Shown piece after piece: positions 17,919 through 30,432 of a stretch of 64,000 bases of DNA. Under the pieces are notes generated by a model. That model did not search any database. It was not told where the DNA came from and saw nothing but the letters and a program-made list of their open reading frames with translations. The stretch comes from Shewanella kaireitica (GTDB taxonomy: Bacteria; Pseudomonadota; Gammaproteobacteria; Enterobacterales; Shewanellaceae). The position numbers were made by a program, and so were the translations under genes. The stretch is from positions 62,001-126,000 of the forward strand of contig NZ_JAKIKQ010000004.1 in assembly GCF_023284045.1 (NCBI RefSeq). Reading direction: 5' to 3'. Position 1 is the first letter of the stretch. Each line of letters begins with the position of its first letter.

Positions 17919-20126
17919 ATGGTATCAGTTCGTGAAGCACATTTTAGCGACCCTGACTTTCAACTCGAAGAGTGGGTGAAACGTTATATAAGTGATTCCA
18001 ACGAAGCCAACACTCTTTTGGAGTTGATTGAGCAGGTGGAGCTTTTAGTTGGTCAAGACAAAGAGACCAAAACACCTGTGCTCGAACGTGCCCGAGAGAT
18101 GATAGAGATCCTTGCCCCGCTCAATATGGATATTGAAACCCTACAAGCGGCCATTCTGTTTGTTGTTTTTGATGCAGACCTGATCTCTGAAGAGGAGATC
18201 AAAGAACGTTTTGGTGCCAAATTAGAGATTCTAGTTTCTAGTGTCCAAACCATGAATGCCATTGGCGCATTGAAGGTAGATAATCAAACTCGCAACGGCG
18301 AACCACAAATCGACAATATCCGTAAAATGCTATTGGCGATGGTTGAAGATGTACGCGCCGTGGTGATTAAACTCGCTGAGCGTATTTGCCTGCTGCGTGA
18401 GATAAAAAATGCCGATGAAGAGGTCAAAGTACTCATCGCTCGAGAGATTGCCGATGTTTATGCTCCGCTAGCAAACCGCCTAGGTATTGGACAGTTAAAA
18501 TGGGAGCTTGAAGATATCTCTTTTCGCTACCTGCATCCACAAACCTATAAAGATATCGCTAAGCAGCTAGATGGCAAGCGTATTGACAGAGAAACCTTTA
18601 TCGATGACTTTGTCAGCCAACTGCAAGCGCGTTTAGATAAAGACCAAATTCGCGCCAAAGTTTATGGCCGACCAAAACATATCTACAGTATCTGGAAAAA
18701 GATGAACGGTAAGCAGCTCAAATTTGATGAACTGTTTGATGTTCGAGCGGTGAGAATCGTCACCGATAGACTGCAAGATTGTTATGGTGCGTTAGGCGTA
18801 GTGCATACACTTTGGCATCACATCCCCCGTGAGTTTGATGACTATGTGGCCAACCCTAAACCCAATGGTTACCAATCTATTCACACTATTGTTGTGGGGC
18901 CTGAAGGTAAGACTGTAGAAATTCAAATCCGCACCGAACAGATGCATGAAGATGCAGAGCTCGGTGTTGCTGCGCACTGGAAATATAAAGAGGGCAGTGC
19001 TAGCGGTAAACAAAGCGGGTATGAAGAGAAAATAAATTGGTTGCGTAAGATTTTACAGTGGCAAGAAGACGTTGCTGAAAGCGGCAATTTAGTTGATGAA
19101 GTGCGCAGCCAAGTATTTGAAGACAGAGTTTATGTCTTTACCCCAAGTGGTGAAGTTGTCGACTTGCCTCTTGGTTCAACCGTGTTAGATTTTGCCTACT
19201 ATATTCACTCTCACGTTGGCCATAAGTGCATCGGCGCAAAGGTTGACGGCCGTATTGTACAATTTACTTATCAAGTTGAAACCGGCCAGCGGATTGAGAT
19301 TATTACTTCTAAGAATCCTAACCCGAAAAGAGACTGGCTGAATCCTAATTTGGGATACATCAAAACATCTCGTGCGCGCTCTAAAATCCAGCACTGGTTT
19401 AAGCAGCAAGACAGAGATAAGAACATCGTCGCTGGACGTGAGATGTTAGAAACAGAGCTCGCGCGCACCAATTTAAAAATTAAAGATGCTCAATCAGCAG
19501 TTGAACGCTTCAATATGGTGAGTATGGATGATCTACTTGCTGGTATTGGCGGCGGTGATGTTCGTCTTAACCAAGTGGTTAACCATGTGCAAAGCAAGCT
19601 GCGCACTAACGAGCTATCTGACGAAGAAGTGCTCGAAGACCTTGTCAAAAAGAGTCAAAGCAAGCCGACTAGAAAAGGTAAAGGTCAGGTAGAGGTTGAC
19701 GGTGTGGGGAACCTTATGAGCCACATTGCTAAGTGTTGCCAGCCTGTACCAGGTGATGAAATCTTTGGTTTCATTACTAAAGGCCGAGGGATCTCTGTAC
19801 ACCGCGCCGATTGTGATCAGGTTAAAGAGCTTATTCGTGCTCATCCTGAACGTTCTGTTGAAGTGGTTTGGGGGGAGAACTACTCAGGTGGTTACAAGAT
19901 CCGCATTCGAGTCTTTGCTAGTGACCGTTCTGGACTGCTTAGAGATCTTACCTCTGTGCTGGCAGCGGAAAAGTCTAACGTTTTATCGATGAGCTCAAGC
20001 TCCGATGTGAAAACGCAAACGGCGACTATCGAATTAGAACTTGAACTGTACAATCTTGACGGTTTATCTCGAGTAATTGCCAAGCTGTCTCAGGTTGACG
20101 GCGTCAGTGAAGCACGAAGAGTTTAA
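17919..20126 (+). CDS. relA: GTP pyrophosphokinase RelA ((p)ppGpp synthetase I)
   Basis: Ribosome-associated alarmone synthetase triggered by uncharged tRNA. The 735-residue protein has a hydrolase-like HD domain at the N-terminus in which the metal-binding HD pair is replaced (VVFDADLISEEE), so hydrolysis is not expected. The synthetase domain (about 240-350) contains YRSIH-like GYQSIHT and the EIQIRTEQMH motif. TGS (about 400-460), a zinc-finger region with HIAKCCQPVPGD, and a C-terminal ACT domain follow. The ATG is preceded by AAAGGA. It is followed by a hairpin and then mazG, the classical relA-mazG order. Confidence 0.97.
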   Translation: MVSVREAHFSDPDFQLEEWVKRYISDSNEANTLLELIEQVELLVGQDKETKTPVLERAREMIEILAPLNMDIETLQAAILFVVFDADLISEEEIKERFGAKLEILVSSVQTMNAIGALKVDNQTRNGEPQIDNIRKMLLAMVEDVRAVVIKLAERICLLREIKNADEEVKVLIAREIADVYAPLANRLGIGQLKWELEDISFRYLHPQTYKDIAKQLDGKRIDRETFIDDFVSQLQARLDKDQIRAKVYGRPKHIYSIWKKMNGKQLKFDELFDVRAVRIVTDRLQDCYGALGVVHTLWHHIPREFDDYVANPKPNGYQSIHTIVVGPEGKTVEIQIRTEQMHEDAELGVAAHWKYKEGSASGKQSGYEEKINWLRKILQWQEDVAESGNLVDEVRSQVFEDRVYVFTPSGEVVDLPLGSTVLDFAYYIHSHVGHKCIGAKVDGRIVQFTYQVETGQRIEIITSKNPNPKRDWLNPNLGYIKTSRARSKIQHWFKQQDRDKNIVAGREMLETELARTNLKIKDAQSAVERFNMVSMDDLLAGIGGGDVRLNQVVNHVQSKLRTNELSDEEVLEDLVKKSQSKPTRKGKGQVEVDGVGNLMSHIAKCCQPVPGDEIFGFITKGRGISVHRADCDQVKELIRAHPERSVEVVWGENYSGGYKIRIRVFASDRSGLLRDLTSVLAAEKSNVLSMSSSSDVKTQTATIELELELYNLDGLSRVIAKLSQVDGVSEARRV

Positions 20127-20131
20127 TATAC

Positions 20132-20156
20132 CTATCTAACTTGAGTTAGATAGGTA
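20132..20156 (+). repeat. hairpin between relA and mazG
   Basis: CCTATCTAAC and GTTAGATAGG form a perfect 10-bp stem around a TTGA loop just after the relA stop. There is no T tract. It may be a weak attenuator or a processing site between relA and mazG. Confidence 0.6.
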
Positions 20157-20181
20157 TTAGCTTTAAGAGAGTAGAAAAAGA

Positions 20182-20985
20182 ATGACACAGCAAATAGGAA
20201 ACATGCAGCCTTTGCTCACTATTATGCAAAAGCTGCGCGATCCGGAATCTGGTTGCGCATGGGATAAAGCGCAAACCTTTCAAACAATCGTGCCGTTTAC
20301 ATTGGAAGAAGCCTACGAAGTGGCGGATACTATTGAGCGTTTAGCACTTGATGAGCTGCCTGATGAGTTAGGCGATTTGCTATTTCAAGTGGTGTTTTAT
20401 TGCCAGCTTGGCAAAGAGCAGGGCATGTTTGATTTTGATACTGTCGTTAGCCGTATTTGCGATAAATTGACCCGCCGACATCCTCATGTATTTGCCGATT
20501 TGCAAAAGACCAGCAGCGAGCAGATTAAACACAACTGGGAAAAAATTAAGGAATCTGAGCGTGCAGAGCGAGAACAACACTCCGTGCTGGACGACATTCC
20601 CTTGAGCTTACCGTCGCTATCTCGTTCGATAAAGATTCAAAAAAGAGTGGCTCGTGTAGGGTTTGATTGGCCAGATTTGCCTCCCGTGGTTGCGAAAATC
20701 CATGAAGAGATAGATGAAGTTCTCTTTGAGGTGCAGCAGGAAAAAGTTGTCCAAAGCAAAGTTGAGGATGAAATGGGCGACTTATTGTTTGCTGTTGTGA
20801 ACCTTGCAAGGCATTTAGGTGTCGAGCCAGAAAAAGCCTTAAGGCAAGCAAATCAAAAGTTTGAAAGACGCTTTCGTGGTGTAGAAGAGTGCGTCACGCA
20901 AGATGGCAGAGCGTTTGAGACACATACATTAGCTGAACTTGATACATACTGGGATAGGGTTAAACAGAGCGAGAAGAGTAAATAA
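20182..20985 (+). CDS. mazG: nucleoside triphosphate pyrophosphohydrolase MazG
   Basis: House-cleaning all-alpha NTP pyrophosphatase that hydrolyses NTPs to NMP plus PPi and dampens (p)ppGpp responses. It has two MazG repeats. The first carries EEAYEVADTIE and ELPDELGDLLFQV (about residues 38-75), and the second carries EEIDEVLFEV and EDEMGDLLFAVVN (about 175-220). The paired EExxE/ExxD motifs supply the Mg ligands. The 267 residues match E. coli MazG. It sits 55 bp after relA. Confidence 0.96.
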   Translation: MTQQIGNMQPLLTIMQKLRDPESGCAWDKAQTFQTIVPFTLEEAYEVADTIERLALDELPDELGDLLFQVVFYCQLGKEQGMFDFDTVVSRICDKLTRRHPHVFADLQKTSSEQIKHNWEKIKESERAEREQHSVLDDIPLSLPSLSRSIKIQKRVARVGFDWPDLPPVVAKIHEEIDEVLFEVQQEKVVQSKVEDEMGDLLFAVVNLARHLGVEPEKALRQANQKFERRFRGVEECVTQDGRAFETHTLAELDTYWDRVKQSEKSK

Positions 20986-21009
20986 ACTGAATTTTAGGTT
21001 AATTCTAGT

Positions 21010-22738
<1,729 letters not shown>

Positions 22739-22750
22739 ACCAAAATATTG

Positions 22751-22781
22751 ACCGCTCCCATTTTATGGGAGCGGTTTTTTT
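22751..22781 (+). terminator. Rho-independent terminator after pyrG
   Basis: Stem CCGCTCCCAT / ATGGGAGCGG (22752-22774) followed by seven T. Confidence 0.93.
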
Positions 22782-22855
22782 GTTTTTGGTGATGTGGATT
22801 TAGGCATAAAGAAATTCGTTTTACTTTTAACTTTAAATTTATCTTTCAAACTTAA

Positions 22856-24169
<1,314 letters not shown>

Positions 24170-24192
24170 TCAAATGATTTGCTGATTTAACT

Positions 24193-24222
24193 AAAAAAGG
24201 CCACCACTCGGTGGCCTTTTTT
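24193..24222 (+). terminator. Rho-independent terminator after eno
   Basis: 13-bp perfect stem AAAAAAGGCCACC / GGTGGCCTTTTTT with an ACTC loop, ending in a T run. Confidence 0.94.
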
Positions 24223-24267
24223 GTTGTACTATCTGTTTACTATTCTCAAATTCTTATCATTAGTATA

Positions 24268-24564
24268 ATGAAACGCCTTCTTTTTGCCCTTATAGTGTTA
24301 CTTGCCATGCTTCAATATCGCCTATGGTTAGGAGATAAGAGCCTTGCTGACTCTATTCATCTGCAAGAACAGATCAAGCTACAGCAAGAAAGTAATGCGC
24401 AGCTTGTGGCAAGAAACCAGGTCTTAAGAGAGGAGATTAATGATCTTCGTAGTGGAACTGAAGCGCTTGAAGAGCGGGCTCGCAACGAATTAGGTATGGT
24501 CAAAGAGGGGGAAACCTTCTTTCGAGTTGTTGGTGGCGATCGGCTAACCAAACAGAATAATTAA
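24268..24564 (+). CDS. ftsB: cell division protein FtsB
   Basis: Bitopic divisome protein that forms the FtsQ-FtsL-FtsB complex. The 98-residue product has a short cytoplasmic Met-Lys-Arg start, one TM helix (about 4-20), then a coiled coil (about 28-75) rich in Leu, Gln and Glu. The C-terminal part GMVKEGETFFRVV is typical. The ATG at 24268 gives this family start; the longer frame from 24211 runs through the eno terminator and is not credible. It heads the ispD-ispF-truD-surE cluster, as in E. coli. Confidence 0.93.
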   Translation: MKRLLFALIVLLAMLQYRLWLGDKSLADSIHLQEQIKLQQESNAQLVARNQVLREEINDLRSGTEALEERARNELGMVKEGETFFRVVGGDRLTKQNN

Positions 24565-24594
24565 TACATTTTTACCTGCTAGCGGGATCCTCTA

Positions 24595-25290
24595 ATGAGT
24601 CAACCAACCAATCAAATTATCGCTGTCGTGCCAGCGGCGGGGATCGGTAGTCGAATGGGCGCCGAAGTGCCTAAACAATATCTAGCACTCAATGAGCAAA
24701 CTATACTTGGTCATACTTTGGATTGCTTATTGAATCATCCTCAAATTGCACAGGTTATCGTTGCGCTAAACCCTGAAGACAAACATTTTTGTCTGTTGCC
24801 ACAAGCGCAGCATAAGAAACTGCAGACAGTCACTGGCGGCAATGAGCGCGCAGATTCAGTTTTAGCAGCGCTGCAACAGGCTGATGAGGAGAGCTGGGTG
24901 TTAGTCCATGATGCAGCGCGTCCTTGTTTAAGTCATTTAGATATTGATAAATTAATTGCATCAACAAAGGCCTTTCCACAGGGAGCAATACTTGGCGCTC
25001 CGGTGCGAGATACAATGAAACGTACTGGAGAGCATGGAGAGATCTGCAATACTGTTTGTCGTGATAATTTATGGCATGCATTAACCCCCCAGTATTTTCA
25101 AGCAAAGCAGCTTAAACTTAACCTTCAAGCGGCACTCGCTGCGGGGGCTAAAATCACCGATGAAGCTTCAGCAATGGAGTGGGCGGGGGTCATGCCCGGT
25201 ATCGTTAGCGGTCGTGCAGATAATATTAAAGTTACCCACCCCGATGATTTGCAATTAGCTTCACTGTTTCTTAAAAACTTAGGCCGCTAG
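24595..25290 (+). CDS. ispD: 2-C-methyl-D-erythritol 4-phosphate cytidylyltransferase
   Basis: Third enzyme of the MEP isoprenoid pathway: couples CTP to methylerythritol phosphate. The nucleotide-binding motif AAGIGSRMGAEVPKQYL is at residues 14-30, followed by VHDAARPC near 105 and TDEASAMEW near 185. The 231 residues are usual. It is 30 bp after ftsB and 54 bp before ispF, giving one likely transcript. Confidence 0.96.
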   Translation: MSQPTNQIIAVVPAAGIGSRMGAEVPKQYLALNEQTILGHTLDCLLNHPQIAQVIVALNPEDKHFCLLPQAQHKKLQTVTGGNERADSVLAALQQADEESWVLVHDAARPCLSHLDIDKLIASTKAFPQGAILGAPVRDTMKRTGEHGEICNTVCRDNLWHALTPQYFQAKQLKLNLQAALAAGAKITDEASAMEWAGVMPGIVSGRADNIKVTHPDDLQLASLFLKNLGR

Positions 25291-25344
25291 GCTGACTACT
25301 AACGATTAGCTTAAATATAAGCTTTACCGTTACGAGGAATTGAA

Positions 25345-25824
25345 ATGAAAATTAGAATCGGCCATGGCTTTGATGTGCATAAATTTGGCGGTGAACCGCC
25401 ATTGATTTTAGGCGGCGTGACAGTACCCTATGAAATGGGTCTTATTGCACATTCAGATGGTGATGTCGTGCTACATGCTATCTCTGATGCCATATTAGGT
25501 GCTATGGCGTTGGGGGATATCGGCAAGCATTTTCCTGATACTGATGTTGAATTTAAAGGGGCTGATAGCCGAGTGTTATTAAAGCATTGCTATCAATTGG
25601 CATTAGATAGGGGCTTTAGTTTGTCCAATCTCGACGTGACGGTTATTGCTCAGGCGCCGAAAATGGCGCCGCATATCGAAGCGATTAGATTGGTTTTAGC
25701 CGCAGATCTACAATCAGATATTGATGATATTAATGTTAAAGCAACTACCACCGAAAAACTCGGGTTTACCGGTAGAAAAGAGGGTATTGCAGTTGAAGCT
25801 GTGGTACTGATGACCAAGATTTAA
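25345..25824 (+). CDS. ispF: 2-C-methyl-D-erythritol 2,4-cyclodiphosphate synthase
   Basis: Forms the cyclic diphosphate of the MEP pathway, two steps after IspD. The 159 residues include the zinc-binding GHGFDVHKF at residues 6-14, [18 protein letters not shown] near 36, and the C-terminal [19 protein letters not shown] clear GAGGAA SD precedes the ATG. Confidence 0.97.
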   Translation: MKIRIGHGFDVHKFGGEPPLILGGVTVPYEMGLIAHSDGDVVLHAISDAILGAMALGDIGKHFPDTDVEFKGADSRVLLKHCYQLALDRGFSLSNLDVTVIAQAPKMAPHIEAIRLVLAADLQSDIDDINVKATTTEKLGFTGRKEGIAVEAVVLMTKI

Positions 25825-25840
25825 AGAGAACTAGATTGAG

Positions 25841-26905
25841 ATGAGCGAACTTCACTACTTATACGGCAAGCCTAACGCTAAAGCTGATTTACGTACCCAG
25901 AATAGCGACTTCTTGGTGCAGGAGATCTTACCGTTTGCGCCAACAGGCGAAGGTGAGCATCATCTGCTACATATTCGAAAAGATGGTTTGAACACCGTTG
26001 AGGTCGCTAAAATGCTTTCAAGTTTTGCCCATGTGCACCCGAAAGAAGTGACTTATGCCGGGCAAAAAGACAAGAATGCGGTAACGGAGCAGTGGTTTGG
26101 TGTGCGAATTCCAGGCAAAGAAACGCCGGATTGGCAAAAAATGAATAGTGATAAACTCACGCTTTTGTCTGCATCTCGCCATGGAAAGAAATTGCGGATT
26201 GGCGCGTTAGCGGGAAATCGTTTCACCTTAGTGCTTAGGAATGTATCAGAGGTTGAAGATGTGATCGCTCGTCTAGAAAAAATCGCGCAAGTTGGTGTGC
26301 CGAATTACTTTGGCGAGCAACGCTTTGGCCATGATGGAAAGAATATTATTTTCGGTCGACAGATGTTTACTGGCCGTAAAGTAAAAGATAGAAAAAAGCG
26401 CAGTATGTATTTATCTGCAGTGCGCTCTAACTTGTTTAACTTAGCTAGCTCAGCAAGATTAGCGGCTCATGGAGCAGCAACACTTGCGGGAGATTGTGTG
26501 ATGCTTGCGGGCAGTAAGAGTTACTTTACCGCTGAGCATTGGGATGAAACATTAGTAGAGCGCTTAAACAATAAGGACATTCAGCTATCGGCACCTTTAT
26601 GGGGCCGTGGAGAGCCTTTGGTGCAATCCGATGCGGCAGAGCTTGAATCCGCAGCGTTAGCTGAATATTCAGTTGATAGAGATGGATTGGAGCAAGCGGG
26701 TCTCAATCAAGAGCGCCGGACTTTGCTACTTGAGCCTCAACATTTGCAGTATCAAGTTGAAGATAATACTATTACTCTTAAATTTGCTTTACCATCAGGC
26801 TCTTATGCTACATCGGTATTACGCGAACTGGTTGACTACCAAGATGTACAGGAGGTCGCAAGAAAAGCGATGCTAGCAGCTCAACAGGATAACGTTTCAA
26901 TCTAA
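25841..26905 (+). CDS. truD: tRNA pseudouridine-13 synthase TruD
   Basis: Modifies U13 in the D-arm of tRNA(Glu). The 354-residue protein contains the TruD signature with the catalytic Asp in [15 protein letters not shown] (about residue 80) and the [14 protein letters not shown] segment near residue 150, where the TRUD insertion begins. The stop TAA shares its last base with the surE ATG (TAATG), so the two are translationally coupled. Confidence 0.96.
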   Translation: MSELHYLYGKPNAKADLRTQNSDFLVQEILPFAPTGEGEHHLLHIRKDGLNTVEVAKMLSSFAHVHPKEVTYAGQKDKNAVTEQWFGVRIPGKETPDWQKMNSDKLTLLSASRHGKKLRIGALAGNRFTLVLRNVSEVEDVIARLEKIAQVGVPNYFGEQRFGHDGKNIIFGRQMFTGRKVKDRKKRSMYLSAVRSNLFNLASSARLAAHGAATLAGDCVMLAGSKSYFTAEHWDETLVERLNNKDIQLSAPLWGRGEPLVQSDAAELESAALAEYSVDRDGLEQAGLNQERRTLLLEPQHLQYQVEDNTITLKFALPSGSYATSVLRELVDYQDVQEVARKAMLAAQQDNVSI

Positions 26906-27654
26906 TGAAAATTTTAATTAGTAACGATGACGGCGTAAATGCAGCAGGCATTGCTGCATTAACCAACTCCTTAACCTTGATAGCGGAAACTTTAACGGTG
27001 GGCCCAGACAGAAACTGCTCAGGTGCCAGTAACTCTTTGACCTTGACGAATCCATTGCGGCTGAATAAGTTAGACAATGGTTATATATCAGTGAGTGGCA
27101 CGCCTACTGATTGTGTCCACCTAGCGATAAGAGAGCTGTATCAAGATGAACCGGATATGGTGGTGTCAGGTATTAATGCTGGCGCTAATATGGGAGATGA
27201 TACTCTCTATTCTGGAACCGTTGCCGCTGCAATGGAAGGGCGCTTTTTAGGCTTTCCTGCAATTGCAATTTCGTTAGTGGGAACTGAGCTAAAACACTAT
27301 GATACAGCAGCACATTTTGCATTGAAGATAGTTCAGGGCCTAAAGAAGAGTCCGATTGCACAAGACAAAATCTTAAATGTAAATGTGCCTGATCTGCCTA
27401 TTGAGGATGTTAAAGGTATTAAGATCACCCGACTTGGTGCCAGACATCGCGCTGAAGGGATGGTTAGAACACAAGATCCTGCGGGTAAAGAGATCTTCTG
27501 GTTAGGTCCGCCAGGGGACAAGCAAGATGCGAGCGAAGGCACTGATTTTTATGCCGTAGAGCATGGCTATGTTTCTATTACACCATTGACGGTTGACTTA
27601 ACCGCTTTTGAGCAGCTACCTGAAATGACGACTTGGCTTGAGTCGCTAATTTAA
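26905..27654 (+). CDS. surE: 5'/3'-nucleotidase SurE
   Basis: Stationary-phase survival protein, a metal-dependent phosphatase of nucleoside monophosphates and exopolyphosphate. The 249 residues start with [14 protein letters not shown], where the DD pair binds the metal. The [11 protein letters not shown] segment (near 70) and [26 protein letters not shown] (near 93) follow. It overlaps truD by one base and precedes pcm, as in most gammaproteobacteria. Confidence 0.97.
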   Translation: MKILISNDDGVNAAGIAALTNSLTLIAETLTVGPDRNCSGASNSLTLTNPLRLNKLDNGYISVSGTPTDCVHLAIRELYQDEPDMVVSGINAGANMGDDTLYSGTVAAAMEGRFLGFPAIAISLVGTELKHYDTAAHFALKIVQGLKKSPIAQDKILNVNVPDLPIEDVKGIKITRLGARHRAEGMVRTQDPAGKEIFWLGPPGDKQDASEGTDFYAVEHGYVSITPLTVDLTAFEQLPEMTTWLESLI

Positions 27655-27730
27655 TCACAACAATTAGCCTTGCTAATATTTGGTATAGGTGCTGCAACTT
27701 AATGACTTATTTAAATTGGAACTGTTATTT

Positions 27731-28366
27731 ATGGATCGGCTCGCGTCAACATCGGCTTTAAATCTAGCAAGAAGTTTGTATGAAGCTGGTATTCGTGACG
27801 AACCGGTCTTAAAAGCGGTAGCCAATACGCCCAGAGAGCGGTTCTTGGATGCAGCTTTGGGGCATAAAGCTTACGAGAATACTGCATTGCCTATTGGGCA
27901 AGGGCAGACAATATCGCAGCCCTACATTGTTGCGCGGATGACTGAAATTCTACTGCAGTGTCAACCTCAAAAAGTGTTAGAAATTGGTACGGGTTCCGGT
28001 TACCAAGCGGCAATATTAGCGCAACTGGTTCCCCAACTTTGTACTGTAGAGCGTATAAAGAGCTTACAAATACAAGCTAGGCAACGCTTAAAGAAGTTAG
28101 ATTTACACAACATAGCTTTTAAATACGGCGATGGCTGGCAGGGCTGGCCCAGTAAAGGGCCCTATGACGCAATTATGGTGACTGCTGCAGCGGCAAGTGT
28201 ACCGAATGCATTAATAGAGCAGTTAACAGACGGTGGAGTATTGGTTATTCCTGTAGGAGAGACTTCACAACAACTACTTAAAGTCACTCGCAAAGGCAAT
28301 CAGTATGTCTCAGAGGCTATAGAAATCGTTCGGTTTGTACCGTTAATCAATGGCGAGCTTGCTTAG
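27731..28366 (+). CDS. pcm: protein-L-isoaspartate O-methyltransferase
   Basis: Repairs damaged isoaspartyl residues in ageing proteins using S-adenosylmethionine. The 211-residue form starting at ATG 27731 matches the family length; a frame extension to 27689 adds 14 residues that are not family-like. Motifs: [21 protein letters not shown] near residue 47, SAM-binding [16 protein letters not shown] near 80, and [11 protein letters not shown] near 145. It is part of the surE-pcm-nlpD-rpoS cluster. Confidence 0.96.
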   Translation: MDRLASTSALNLARSLYEAGIRDEPVLKAVANTPRERFLDAALGHKAYENTALPIGQGQTISQPYIVARMTEILLQCQPQKVLEIGTGSGYQAAILAQLVPQLCTVERIKSLQIQARQRLKKLDLHNIAFKYGDGWQGWPSKGPYDAIMVTAAAASVPNALIEQLTDGGVLVIPVGETSQQLLKVTRKGNQYVSEAIEIVRFVPLINGELA

Positions 28367-28432
28367 TCATTTTAAATTAGCGCAATATTTTAGTTATCGT
28401 CGCAGACTAGCGATTTGGGGTGGCCTGTTTAT

Positions 28433-29329
28433 ATGAAGTTTTTACCACACTTCACTATCGTTTTTATTTTGTTGTTAGCCGGCTGTAGTTTTCAGGCTGA
28501 CCGTCCCGCGCCTGTAGAATCACTTAATTACCCTAGCAAACCTTCCCACGATAAAGGCTCTATTACCGCTAGCCGCTATAAGGTGAAACAGGGAGATACA
28601 CTTTACTCTATCTCTTGGGGAGCAAATAAAGATTTTGCTCACGTAGCAAAGATAAATAATCTTGCAAAGCCTTACACCATCTACCCTGGACAGGTGTTGA
28701 GTCTAAACTCTAAAAAATCTGTTACAAATAGCAATACTGCCAAAAAACCGTCGAAACAGACATCTAAACAGGCGGTCAATACAATAAATTCTATTGTTAA
28801 ACAACCAGTTGTGTCATCTGCGGTATCTCAAGAGACCGCTAAATCTGCGTCAAAAAAACAGCTTGATCATGTGGCAAAGCCTGCGTATTCTGTTACAGAC
28901 AGTCAACAAGCTGTTAACCGAGTTATCCACAGGCAAGAGTCAACACTGCCGAAAAAGGTAAGTCGTTGGTCCTGGCCAGTGAAAGGTAAGGTGATTGGTA
29001 CTTTCTCAGCCAAAGAGCAGGGAAATAAAGGAATAAAGATCGCGGGTAATCGTGGTGAGGCAATTAAAGCTGCTGCTAGTGGTAGAGTGGTTTATGCAGG
29101 AAGTGCACTACGAGGATATGGTAATTTGGTTATTATAAAACATAGCGACGATTACCTCAGTGCTTACGCACATGCTGATAAGATCTTAGTAAAAGAAAAG
29201 CAAGCTGTTAATGCTGGACAGGCAGTTGCTAAAATGGGTAGTACAGGCACGAATCGGGTCATGTTACATTTTGAGATCCGTTATCATGGGAAGTCAGTAA
29301 ACCCACTTAAATATTTGCCTAAGCAATAA
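28433..29329 (+). CDS. nlpD: lipoprotein NlpD (LysM plus degenerate LytM domain)
   Basis: Outer-membrane lipoprotein that activates the amidase AmiC during cell separation. The signal peptide ends in the lipobox Leu-Leu-Ala-Gly-C18. A LysM peptidoglycan-binding module spans about residues 46-90 (YKVKQGDTLYSI). A Lys/Ser/Thr/Gln-rich linker follows, then a C-terminal M23/LytM fold (about 180-298). The first zinc-site motif is changed (GIKIAGN instead of a His-containing HxxxD) and the last is MLHFEIR rather than HxH, so it should be an activator, not an enzyme. The ATG at 28433 gives a proper signal peptide. rpoS transcription in this family commonly starts inside nlpD. Confidence 0.93.
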   Translation: MKFLPHFTIVFILLLAGCSFQADRPAPVESLNYPSKPSHDKGSITASRYKVKQGDTLYSISWGANKDFAHVAKINNLAKPYTIYPGQVLSLNSKKSVTNSNTAKKPSKQTSKQAVNTINSIVKQPVVSSAVSQETAKSASKKQLDHVAKPAYSVTDSQQAVNRVIHRQESTLPKKVSRWSWPVKGKVIGTFSAKEQGNKGIKIAGNRGEAIKAAASGRVVYAGSALRGYGNLVIIKHSDDYLSAYAHADKILVKEKQAVNAGQAVAKMGSTGTNRVMLHFEIRYHGKSVNPLKYLPKQ

Positions 29330-29405
29330 TTGATTAGGCTGCCAATTTGGCAAATCGGAGGATAGTGAAGTGCAGTAATTAAATTGAAAATTCGGGAGAT
29401 ATATT

Positions 29406-30374
29406 ATGGGCAGAACTAATAACGCCGTTATGGCAGAAGAACCTACGAATGTTTCTGTAAAGGAATCCAAATCAGACCTCAGTACAAAAGCAGTTAAAGA
29501 AGCAGAATTAGAACAACAAGTACAAGACGATTTACAAAAAAACCTCGATGCAACTCAACTGTATCTTGGCGAAATCGGATTTTCCCCCCTTCTCAGTGCA
29601 GAAGAAGAGGTGTTCTTTTCACGCAAGTCTCTTAAAGGCTGTGAAAAATCACGTAACCGCATGATTGAAAGTAACCTTAGACTTGTGGTAAAAATTGCTC
29701 GCCGATATAATAATCGTGGCTTAGCGCTGCTTGACCTTATCGAAGAGGGCAATTTAGGCCTAATCCGCGCAGTTGAAAAATTTGACCCTGAACGCGGTTT
29801 TAGATTCTCTACCTATGCCACTTGGTGGATTAGACAAACAATTGAACGAGCAATAATGAATCAGACTCGTACGATTAGATTACCTATTCACGTTGTTAAA
29901 GAACTCAATGTTTACTTGCGTACGGCACGAGAGCTAGCACATAAACTTGATCATGAGCCCACAGCGGAAGAGATTGCAGAGAAGCTTGATCTGTCAAGTA
30001 GTGATGTTAGCCGTATGCTAAAGCTCAATGAACGCATTACCTCTGTGGATACCCCATTAGGCGGTGAAAGTGATAAAGCACTGCTTGACGTATTAGCCGA
30101 TGATGACAACGTTGGTCCTGATTACAAAGTTCAGGATGAAGATATGTCAAAATCAGTTGTGAAATGGTTAGATGAACTTAATACCAAACAAAGAGAAGTG
30201 TTAGCGCGCCGATTCGGGTTATTGGGTTATGAGCCATCAACACTTGAAAATGTGGGCAAAGAGATTGGTTTGACACGTGAGCGTGTACGCCAAATCCAAG
30301 TCGAAGCGTTAAAGCGTTTGAAAGATCTACTTGGGGCTCAAGGGCTGTCAGTTGAAGCTATCTTCAGAGTGTAG
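29406..30374 (+). CDS. rpoS: RNA polymerase sigma factor RpoS (sigma-S)
   Basis: Stationary-phase and general stress sigma factor. The 322-residue protein has region 1.2 ([21 protein letters not shown], about 49-69), region 2 with [17 protein letters not shown] near 140, region 3, and region 4 with the helix-turn-helix [27 protein letters not shown] near 280. The N-terminal 45 residues are short and variable, as usual. A GGGAG SD lies upstream. It has the nlpD-rpoS arrangement and its own terminator, convergent with mutS. Confidence 0.97.
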   Translation: MGRTNNAVMAEEPTNVSVKESKSDLSTKAVKEAELEQQVQDDLQKNLDATQLYLGEIGFSPLLSAEEEVFFSRKSLKGCEKSRNRMIESNLRLVVKIARRYNNRGLALLDLIEEGNLGLIRAVEKFDPERGFRFSTYATWWIRQTIERAIMNQTRTIRLPIHVVKELNVYLRTARELAHKLDHEPTAEEIAEKLDLSSSDVSRMLKLNERITSVDTPLGGESDKALLDVLADDDNVGPDYKVQDEDMSKSVVKWLDELNTKQREVLARRFGLLGYEPSTLENVGKEIGLTRERVRQIQVEALKRLKDLLGAQGLSVEAIFRV

Positions 30375-30390
30375 TTGTTAATGATAAATT

Positions 30391-30414
30391 AAAGGCGCCA
30401 ATGGCGCCTTTTTT
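30391..30414. terminator. terminator between rpoS and mutS
   Basis: AAAGGCGCC-AAT-GGCGCCTTTTTT: 9-bp stem with a T tract on the + strand for rpoS. The A run on the other side also allows some function for mutS on the - strand. Confidence 0.88.
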
Positions 30415-30432
30415 GTATCTCTTGATTACAAA

